Source of the DNA: Bacteroidota bacterium | GTDB taxonomy: Bacteria; Bacteroidota; Ignavibacteria; UBA10030 | Assembly: GCA_026416125.1 (NCBI GenBank) | Contig: JAOAFT010000008.1 | Coordinates: 1 to 64,000, forward strand | Reading direction: 5' to 3' | DNA length: 64,000 nt | In this document: one piece after another, positions 25,647-32,470 of the stretch | Layout of the letters: every line of letters starts with the position of its first letter | How positions within the stretch are numbered: the stretch's first letter is position 1 | Program-made: the position numbers and the translations under genes | The notes under the pieces: generated by a model | Database searches by the model: none | Told to the model about the DNA's origin: nothing | What the model saw: the letters and a program-made list of their open reading frames with translations, nothing else

Positions 25647-27287
25647 TTATTCTACGAAAAAGAAATCATAATCAGCGTATCCTCGTTCTTTACGAAAGGA
25701 AGTTGTGAGCGAGAAAAGCCCAATTTTGGCTCCAACCCAAATTCCTTCTCTTGCTTGGTAAGTACTCCCGAGATCTCGAAAAGTTTTTCCATCGTTACTG
25801 TAAGAATACTTGTATTTTACTTGAGGGATACCATTTATTACTGAATCTTCCCAAAGAATGATACGGAGATATAATTGCGGTTTTTGTAAAGTGATTGTTT
25901 CGGTTCGTATTTCACCTGTCTTCTTATGAGCATCGGAGCAATGCCCTACATTGAGTGTGAAATTCTTACCATCATTCATAACATATAGTGAACCATAATC
26001 TAAACCAAATACCACAACCCCTGCAAATTCACCCTGTTGCAAGGAAGAGGCGTCAAGATATGTTGTTGTAGTACATCGTGGAGCGGGAATTTTTTGAAGC
26101 AGAAGAGCTGGAACATTCCATAAATTTTCTGAGTTAATCCGATTTGAATAAAGTCGTAACCATCCTTTCCTGGCGGTGAGTGAGTACCATGAAGTATCTG
26201 GTATTGCTTGCCACTGCCACTGATATCCTAATTCACCACTTTGAAAGTCATCACTTGTTTGAGGTACTACTTTCTGGACAGTTGATTTTACTATAGGTTT
26301 AGAGTATGTGGATACAGGCTCACCAATTCCATTCCCATCGTAATCAATACCAATGAGAGGCCAATCGTTCTCCCACTTCATTGGTTGCAAATGAATGATA
26401 CGTCCATAAGCATAGCGATCTTGAAAGTGAATGAACCAATGTTCACCAACATCTGTTTCTACCCAGGCACCTTGATGGGGTCCGTTGATGTTCGTACTTC
26501 CTTGTTCAAGAACAATTTTATCCTCGTAAGGACCGAAAATATTTTTCGAACGAAGTACTGTTTGCCATCCAGTCTTGACACCACCAGCTGGTGCAAAAAT
26601 ATAATAGTATCCATTTCTTTTATAAAGCTTCGGGCCTTCCATGGTGGGATGACTAAAATGCCCAACGAACACAACAATTCCTTCGTCATAAATTTCTAAA
26701 CCATCTGAACTCATTTTATTAATTGCAAGAATGCTTTTTATACCAACTCGACTGTTTGCAAATGCATGTACGAGATATGCATTTCCATCATCATCCCAAA
26801 ATGGACATGGATCAATCCAACCTACAACTTTACGTACTAGATGAAGTGGAGTCCATGGACCCGCTGGATTCTTTGCTTTTGTCATGAAAATACCACGATC
26901 GGGGTCACCGAAGTAGATATAGAATTCCCCATTGTGGTACCGTATACTCGGTGCCCATATTCCTTTTCCATGTTGTGGTAACACAAATGATGTATCAGGG
27001 TATGTATGAGCAGCATGCCCAATAAGTGTCCAATTTACTAAATCTTTTGAGTGGAGAATGGGCAATCCGGGGAAGTGAGAAAAACTTGAAGCTACAAGAT
27101 AATAATCGCTTCCAACGCGAATAACATCAGGGTCAGAATAATCTGCGTAAATAACTGGATTTTTATACATCCCATTACCAAGATCTGGTTCCCATACGTA
27201 CTGTTTTGGTATGGAAAGTTGAGAAACGCTCGCACTTGTTACAAAACACAGCAATACTATAACCACATTTTGCCTCATATAGATCAT
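25647..27287 (-). CDS. Glycoside hydrolase family 43 (beta-xylosidase / arabinofuranosidase)
   Basis: A 546-residue secreted enzyme. After a signal peptide (about residues 1-22), a five-bladed GH43 propeller (about 40-335) contains YADYSDPDVIRVG (Asp52 as base), GWIDPCPFWDDDG and HPTMEGPKLYKRNGYY (Glu as acid). A C-terminal beta-sandwich (about 350-546) of the DUF1349/GH43 accessory type follows, containing DASSLQQGEFAGVVVFG. It is the first gene of the four-enzyme cluster, starting at ATG 27287 behind GGAGG. It likely removes xylose or arabinose from xylan fragments. Confidence 0.9.
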   Translation of the reverse strand: MIYMRQNVVIVLLCFVTSASVSQLSIPKQYVWEPDLGNGMYKNPVIYADYSDPDVIRVGSDYYLVASSFSHFPGLPILHSKDLVNWTLIGHAAHTYPDTSFVLPQHGKGIWAPSIRYHNGEFYIYFGDPDRGIFMTKAKNPAGPWTPLHLVRKVVGWIDPCPFWDDDGNAYLVHAFANSRVGIKSILAINKMSSDGLEIYDEGIVVFVGHFSHPTMEGPKLYKRNGYYYIFAPAGGVKTGWQTVLRSKNIFGPYEDKIVLEQGSTNINGPHQGAWVETDVGEHWFIHFQDRYAYGRIIHLQPMKWENDWPLIGIDYDGNGIGEPVSTYSKPIVKSTVQKVVPQTSDDFQSGELGYQWQWQAIPDTSWYSLTARKGWLRLYSNRINSENLWNVPALLLQKIPAPRCTTTTYLDASSLQQGEFAGVVVFGLDYGSLYVMNDGKNFTLNVGHCSDAHKKTGEIRTETITLQKPQLYLRIILWEDSVINGIPQVKYKYSYSNDGKTFRDLGSTYQAREGIWVGAKIGLFSLTTSFRKERGYADYDFFFVE

Positions 27288-27463
27288 AGATCCTCCATTG
27301 ATGAAAAAAGCACGCGCTAAAACCCATAAACCTCACTACATCGACTACTGCACTTAATACCTTGGATCGTGAGTTATATAGTATTTGTATTTCTGCCTGC
27401 TTCGGTCTTTTTCCCCTCTGCACTACGTTACAGCCACGTTGAAAAACAAGATTGTAGCTTAGT

Positions 27464-28693
27464 TTACAACTTTAAGTTTTTTTCTATACTTTCTACTGCC
27501 TCAAGAATATCTTCACGGTGACCAAATGCACTAAATCTTACAAATCCCTCTCCACTCGGTCCAAATCCTACACCTGGTGTTACAACTACACTTGATTCAT
27601 TGAGTAGTTTTTCAAAGAAGTCCCATGAACTTATGGAGCCAGGTGTTTTGACCCATAAGTATGGCGCGTTTGTACCACCATACACAGAAAGACCTTTCCT
27701 TTCTAAGGAACGTTTAATAATCGAAGCGTTTTCAAGGTAATAGTCAGCAAGAAGTGCACATTCACGTCGGCCCTCCCCTGTTAACGCAGCTACTCCTCCC
27801 TTTTGAGCTATAATTGAAGCACCATTGAAAAACGTTGTTTGCCTACGTTGCCACAATGCATTAGCTTTCCCTACAACACCATCTTCGAGAACGAGCGTTT
27901 TGGGTACTACTGTCCACCCTAATCGTACACCTGTAAACCCAGCTATCTTCGAAAAGCTATTGATCTCTATTGCACAGGCACGTGCATTCTCAAGTTCATA
28001 TATAGAATGTGGATACTGAGGATCTCGTATAAAGGCAGAATACGCTGCGTCAAAAATGATTACAGCCTTGTGTTCAAGAGCATACGAAATGAAGTTCGAT
28101 AATTGTTCTCGTGTTGCAACAGCACCTGTCGGATTATTTGGGCTACAAAGATAAAGAATGTCTACATGCTCGTTGGGTGGAGGTGCGAAAAAATCATTTT
28201 CTACAGTACACTTCATATACACGATACCATCATACTTACTTTCTTCTTTGTTATAGCCACCAGTACGACCAGCTATAACGTTTGTATCAACGTACACTGG
28301 ATACGTTGGATCCTGAACAGCGATTCGATTGTCCAATGCAAAAATCGATTGAATATTTCCAATGTCAGGTTTTGCACCATCACTGACAAAGATTTCGTCA
28401 AGTTCCAGTATAACACCACGTTCTCTGTATATTTGAGCTATTGATTCCCGTAACGGTTTTTCACCCAATTCATCACCGTATCCAGTATACGTTTCGCGAA
28501 AGGCAAGGTCGTTTACAGCCTTTTCTAATCCTCGAATAATTGAAGGGGGAATTGGTTCAGTAGTGTTGCCGATACCAAGCCTGTAAAGTTTTCGTCCGGG
28601 GTACTTTTCAGCAAATGCCCGTACACGCTTGTTTATTTCTGGGAATAAATACCCTGCCACCAACTTATCATAATGCTCATTCAATCGTGCCAT
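27464..28693 (-). CDS. dapL: LL-diaminopimelate aminotransferase DapL
   Basis: DapL converts tetrahydrodipicolinate directly to LL-diaminopimelate using glutamate, bypassing the acylated DapD-DapC-DapE route. The 409 residues start ARLNEHYDKLVAGYLFPEIN and include IGNTTEPIPP, TYTGYGDELGEKPLRESIA, YLCSPNNPTGAVATREQL, and the PLP lysine in INSFSKIAGFTGVRLGW. The AAGGAA site is well placed. It is transcribed just after a dapF homologue (24-base gap), forming a lysine/peptidoglycan precursor operon. Confidence 0.95.
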   Translation of the reverse strand: MARLNEHYDKLVAGYLFPEINKRVRAFAEKYPGRKLYRLGIGNTTEPIPPSIIRGLEKAVNDLAFRETYTGYGDELGEKPLRESIAQIYRERGVILELDEIFVSDGAKPDIGNIQSIFALDNRIAVQDPTYPVYVDTNVIAGRTGGYNKEESKYDGIVYMKCTVENDFFAPPPNEHVDILYLCSPNNPTGAVATREQLSNFISYALEHKAVIIFDAAYSAFIRDPQYPHSIYELENARACAIEINSFSKIAGFTGVRLGWTVVPKTLVLEDGVVGKANALWQRRQTTFFNGASIIAQKGGVAALTGEGRRECALLADYYLENASIIKRSLERKGLSVYGGTNAPYLWVKTPGSISSWDFFEKLLNESSVVVTPGVGFGPSGEGFVRFSAFGHREDILEAVESIEKNLKL

Positions 28694-28717
28694 GGGTTGT
28701 TTCCTTGTAATTACATT

Positions 28718-29563
28718 TTATACCGTGAATACTTCCAAGTCAATTGTACCATCACATACACGCGTCACAGGCCCTGACATTCGTACATGATATAAATCAT
28801 CGATTTGTATTTGCAACGTTCCACCAGGCATGTGTACTGTTATTGGTGACTCACAGTATCCTAACTTCTTCGAAACAGCTGCAGCAGCACAACTACTTGA
28901 TCCTGATGCAAGCGTATATCCTGCACCGCGTTCCCAAATCTCAATTTTAATGTTGTGTCTATCAAGCACTTCGAGAAATTGCACATTTGTCCGTTTAGGA
29001 AACAGAGAGTGTGTTTCAATTTGAGGACCAAGATGTTTCGCAAGTGTTTCTGTTGCCTGTTCACCGAGTACCACACAATGTGGATTTCCAATCGTTACAG
29101 CACAAAATGTATACGGCTTTTGTTCAATCACAATTGTCTCATTCAATACTTCACGATCTTGACCACGTACTGGTATGTCTTTGCTTCTGAACGATACTTG
29201 TCCCATGTCGACCGTAATCAACTTACTATTGCTGTTGATTTCAACATCAACGATTCCACCAAGTGTTTGGATTTTGAACGATGTTGTTGTAACTATTTTT
29301 TGATCCCAGAGGTACCGTGAAAAAATGCGTAAACCATTTCCACTTTTTTCAGCTTCAGAGCCATCGGGATTAAATATCCTCAGAGCACAATTTACTTCGT
29401 CCTTATCTACAGGAATTGGCCCCCACAAAATTCCATCCGAACCAACACCATAGTGTCGGTCACAAATCCGTTGTATTTCCTTTTCCGTTAATTCTCGACC
29501 AACTTCTGCAGGATTGAGTACAATGTAATCATTACCTAATCCATGATATTTAGTAAATTTCAT
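28718..29563 (-). CDS. dapF: DapF-like epimerase with Ser at both catalytic Cys positions
   Basis: The fold and most motifs are those of diaminopimelate epimerase: MKFTKYHGLGNDYIVL, YGVGSDGILW, FNPDGSEAEKSGNG, TIGNPHCVVL and IEIWERGAGYTLASG, in 281 residues. The usual base pair is Cys in the GNG motif and Cys in the ACGTG motif. Here the first is Ser74 (codon AGT) and the second Ser220 (codon TCA); Cys225 lies nearby. It precedes dapL, so a role in lysine or peptidoglycan synthesis is expected. Either serines or a shifted residue support epimerisation, or the enzyme has another substrate or activity. Confidence 0.85.
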   Translation of the reverse strand: MKFTKYHGLGNDYIVLNPAEVGRELTEKEIQRICDRHYGVGSDGILWGPIPVDKDEVNCALRIFNPDGSEAEKSGNGLRIFSRYLWDQKIVTTTSFKIQTLGGIVDVEINSNSKLITVDMGQVSFRSKDIPVRGQDREVLNETIVIEQKPYTFCAVTIGNPHCVVLGEQATETLAKHLGPQIETHSLFPKRTNVQFLEVLDRHNIKIEIWERGAGYTLASGSSSCAAAAVSKKLGYCESPITVHMPGGTLQIQIDDLYHVRMSGPVTRVCDGTIDLEVFTV

Positions 29564-29643
29564 TTCTTTATTCCTTTCTTTTAGAACTTTAATATATTAA
29601 ATTTTTTCATTGAAAGAGAAATACTACAAGAGTAAGGTTGTCC

Positions 29644-30336
29644 ATGGAATCAACTCTTCATTCACGTTCAGACCAGCGTTTCTATTACACACTTTCGTCG
29701 TATCTTCAAGAGGCTCTCGAAGAAGAGCGAAAAGCCATATCGCGTGAGATTCATGATGAACTTGGTCAAATGTTGACAACAATCAAAATCCACTTATCAC
29801 TCTTACCCGAAGAAATTAGAACAGATGTAACTGCTGCACTGCAACGAACCGATGAGATTATGAAACAAGTTGATCTCGCCATTAGAACAGTAAAAAACAT
29901 CATTACAAAACTCCGACCTGGTCTCCTCGACGACCTTGGTCTCATAGCAGCAATTGAGTGGCAAGCAAGTGAGTTCCAACGACAAACTGGAATAGTATGT
30001 GATGTTACAGTACCGCCAATTGAAATCCAGCTTCCTCAAGACCTTGCAACAGCAATATTTCGAATTCTTCAAGAAGCACTTACAAATGTATCGCGGCATG
30101 CTTGTGCAACTCGTGTTGCTATCGCATTCAATATCTCAAACGATACTTACACACTCAGAGTTAAAGACAACGGTCGAGGTATAACAGAAGAAGAAATTAA
30201 ACATCCACGTTCCTTTGGGCTAATTGGTATCCGTGAACGAGCTCAACAATGGGGTGGAACATTTTCAATTATTGGTTATCCAAACAAAGGAACGGAAGTA
30301 CTCATAACAATTCCTCGCTACGAGATGAATGTATGA
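29644..30336 (+). CDS. Cytosolic sensor histidine kinase (HisKA_3)
   Basis: A 230-residue kinase without membrane segments or a recognisable sensor domain. It consists of a short N-terminus, the phosphoacceptor motif AISREIHDELGQMLTTIKIHL (residues about 36-56), and an ATPase domain with LRVKDNGRGI and FGLIGIRERAQQWGG. I place the start at ATG 29644, 6 bases after AAGG, rather than TTG 29638. It overlaps the next gene by ATGA. Signal input is presumably through a partner protein. Confidence 0.92.
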   Translation: MESTLHSRSDQRFYYTLSSYLQEALEEERKAISREIHDELGQMLTTIKIHLSLLPEEIRTDVTAALQRTDEIMKQVDLAIRTVKNIITKLRPGLLDDLGLIAAIEWQASEFQRQTGIVCDVTVPPIEIQLPQDLATAIFRILQEALTNVSRHACATRVAIAFNISNDTYTLRVKDNGRGITEEEIKHPRSFGLIGIRERAQQWGGTFSIIGYPNKGTEVLITIPRYEMNV

Positions 30337-31007
30337 TCCGTGTTTTTCTGATCGATGACCATATTCTCTTCAGAGAAGGCCTAAAGCAAATTTTATTGAA
30401 ACATTCCGATATTACCGTCGTAGGGGAAGCTGGCACAAGCCAGGAAGCTATGGAAAAACTCCATGAACATAAGTTTGATGTGATTCTCCTGGATATTACG
30501 CTTCCCGGTAGGAGTGGTTCTGATCTACTCCAAGATATAAGGAAAGTTGCACCTGGGGCTGCAATACTAGTCTTAAGTATGCATCCCGAGGATCAATACG
30601 CCGTTCGTTTGATAAAGGCAGGTGCATCTGGGTACGTTACCAAAGAAAGTGCACCCGATGTACTCATAACTGCCATTCGGAAAGTTGCACACGGTGGTCG
30701 ATATATTAGTTCTAAACTAGCTGAGGAAATGGCAGTTGCTATCGATGAGAATTTACCAAAACTCCCTCACCAACTCCTCTCAAATCGAGAGTACCAAGTT
30801 ATGCGCATGATAGCATCAGGAAAATCACTCAAAGAAATAGCCGAAGAGCTTATGATTAGCGAAAAAACAGTGACGACGTACAGAGCTCGAATCCTTGAAA
30901 AAATGCACTTAAAGAACAATGTTGAACTTACGATTTACGCCATTAACCACCGGTTACTACCGTGGTATTTTTCTATACGAAACCAGAATCAAAACTCACA
31001 AGAATAG
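30333..31007 (+). CDS. NarL/FixJ-family response regulator
   Basis: A 224-residue regulator with a receiver (VFLIDDHILF, VILLDITLPGRSGSD with the phosphoacceptor Asp, GYVTKES) and a LuxR-type DNA-binding domain (LSNREYQVMRMIASGKSLKEIAEELMISEKTVTTYRARI). It starts at ATG 30333 in an overlap with the kinase stop, and a longer upstream in-frame start lies within the kinase gene. The last residues run to within 3 bases of a convergent glutamate dehydrogenase gene. Targets are unknown. Confidence 0.93.
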   Translation: MIRVFLIDDHILFREGLKQILLKHSDITVVGEAGTSQEAMEKLHEHKFDVILLDITLPGRSGSDLLQDIRKVAPGAAILVLSMHPEDQYAVRLIKAGASGYVTKESAPDVLITAIRKVAHGGRYISSKLAEEMAVAIDENLPKLPHQLLSNREYQVMRMIASGKSLKEIAEELMISEKTVTTYRARILEKMHLKNNVELTIYAINHRLLPWYFSIRNQNQNSQE

Positions 31008-31010
31008 GTA

Positions 31011-32264
31011 CTACACCCATCCTCGCAATTTACAAGCTTGTGCAACACGAGCAACTGCCACCACCATTGCTGCAAGACGGGGGTGTACTTTCTTCTCTTC
31101 CATCGCTTCAATCATTGTTTGATATGCTTTTGTAATTTTTTCTTTAAGTCTTTCGTGTACTGTTTTTTCATCCCAAAAGTACATGCTTTTATTTTGGACC
31201 ATTTCAAAGTATGATACCGTCACACCACCAGCACTTGCAAGTATATCCGGTATTACATGGATACCTCGTGTGTAAAGAATACTATCGGCTTCTGGTGTTG
31301 TTGGACCATTTGCGAGTTCACAAACAATTTTTGCTTTAATGTTGTGAGCATTATCAGCATTAATAGCATTTTCTAATGCAGCAGGGTACAGCACATCAAC
31401 ATCAAGTTCAAGAACAGCATCACGTGGTATCGGTTGTGCATTCGGAAATCCAACCACTGATCCTGTCTTGAGTTTGTATGTCACTAGCGCATCTGGATCG
31501 AGTCCATGTTCATTGTAAATACCACCCTTTGAATCGCAAACGGCAACGAGCTTGCCACCACCAAGGACGTCTGCGTGGAGCAAAGCTGCGCGTTGACCTG
31601 CATTTCCAAATCCTTGAATAGCAAATCTACCATGCGGATTAACACCATACTGTTTACATGCTTCACGCACAGCGAAGATTCCACCTCGAGCCGTTGCATC
31701 TCGTCTCCCTTCAGTACCACCAATCTGTTGTGGCTTATCTGTAAAAACTCCAGGTTGATGAGTTTGGAGTAAGGACTCATACTCGTCCATCATCCACGCC
31801 ATTGTTTGGGGATTTGTGTATACATCCGGGGCTGGCACATCTTTATCAGGACCAAGAAATTGAAAAGTTGCTCGTACATACGCTCGTGCTATTGCTTCAA
31901 GGTCATTTTCTGTTAGCAATCGAGGATTACAGATTACTCCTCCTTTTGCACCACCAAGCGGCAAATCGATGAGTGCGGTTTTCCATACCATCCAACCTGC
32001 AAGAGCACGAATAGTATCGACTGTCTCATCCGGATGAAAGCGTATTCCCCCTTTTGCAGGTCCTCGTGCAGTATTATAGTGAATTCGATACCCATGGAAT
32101 ACCCTCACTCCTCCATCTGATAAACGTACAGGAAATGTTACTTTTAACTCACGTTGTGGCCACAGTAAGAACTCAGTCGTCGCATCATCTAAGTTCAGGA
32201 TCCGTGCAGCTTCACGGATTTGACGTTGTAACACCTCAAATGGATTATACAATTGCGTATTCAT
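31011..32264 (-). CDS. Glu/Leu/Phe/Val dehydrogenase (glutamate dehydrogenase)
   Basis: A 417-residue hexameric-type dehydrogenase that interconverts glutamate and 2-oxoglutarate. FPVRLSDGGVRVFHGYRIHYN, PAKGGIRFHPDETVDTIRALA and TALIDLPLGGAKGGVICNP contain the catalytic lysines. The nucleotide-binding loop is FAIQGFGNAGQRAALL. The form resembles catabolic NAD-type enzymes and differs clearly from the 453-residue enzyme encoded at 35554. Its start overlaps the stop of the small zinc-ribbon gene. Confidence 0.93.
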   Translation of the reverse strand: MNTQLYNPFEVLQRQIREAARILNLDDATTEFLLWPQRELKVTFPVRLSDGGVRVFHGYRIHYNTARGPAKGGIRFHPDETVDTIRALAGWMVWKTALIDLPLGGAKGGVICNPRLLTENDLEAIARAYVRATFQFLGPDKDVPAPDVYTNPQTMAWMMDEYESLLQTHQPGVFTDKPQQIGGTEGRRDATARGGIFAVREACKQYGVNPHGRFAIQGFGNAGQRAALLHADVLGGGKLVAVCDSKGGIYNEHGLDPDALVTYKLKTGSVVGFPNAQPIPRDAVLELDVDVLYPAALENAINADNAHNIKAKIVCELANGPTTPEADSILYTRGIHVIPDILASAGGVTVSYFEMVQNKSMYFWDEKTVHERLKEKITKAYQTMIEAMEEKKVHPRLAAMVVAVARVAQACKLRGWV

Positions 32265-32467
32265 TGGTTACCATCCTTCATTTCTCTTTGGATAGTATTG
32301 ATACCAGTATGATGAGTATCATTTTCAGTGTTATGGTCCAAGTTAATTCTATACCAACAATTTTTACACATGAGCATCCTATCCACGCTCAAGAGTACTT
32401 GTTGCCATAGGGTCAACTTTGCTCCACAGTGTGGGCATTGTTCCATAGATGGTTGCTTCTTTTCCAT
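32261..32467 (-). CDS. Small zinc-ribbon protein
   Basis: A 68-residue protein with two CxxC knuckles, CPHC at 11-14 and CKNC at 34-37, separated by about 20 residues, and a polar tail. It begins 4 bases after the stop of the REC-PPDK gene and overlaps the glutamate dehydrogenase start, so it is very likely translated within that operon. A second ATG at codon 8 is a possible start. Function is unknown; it could be a structural zinc ribbon in a protein complex. Confidence 0.6.
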   Translation of the reverse strand: MEKKQPSMEQCPHCGAKLTLWQQVLLSVDRMLMCKNCWYRINLDHNTENDTHHTGINTIQREMKDGNQ

Positions 32468-32470
32468 ACG

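Noticed and set aside
27175-27423. Minus-strand open frame of 82 codons upstream of the GH43 gene
   Set aside because: It overlaps the GH43 start in another frame and has no ribosome-binding site or family similarity; the stretch is better read as upstream region.
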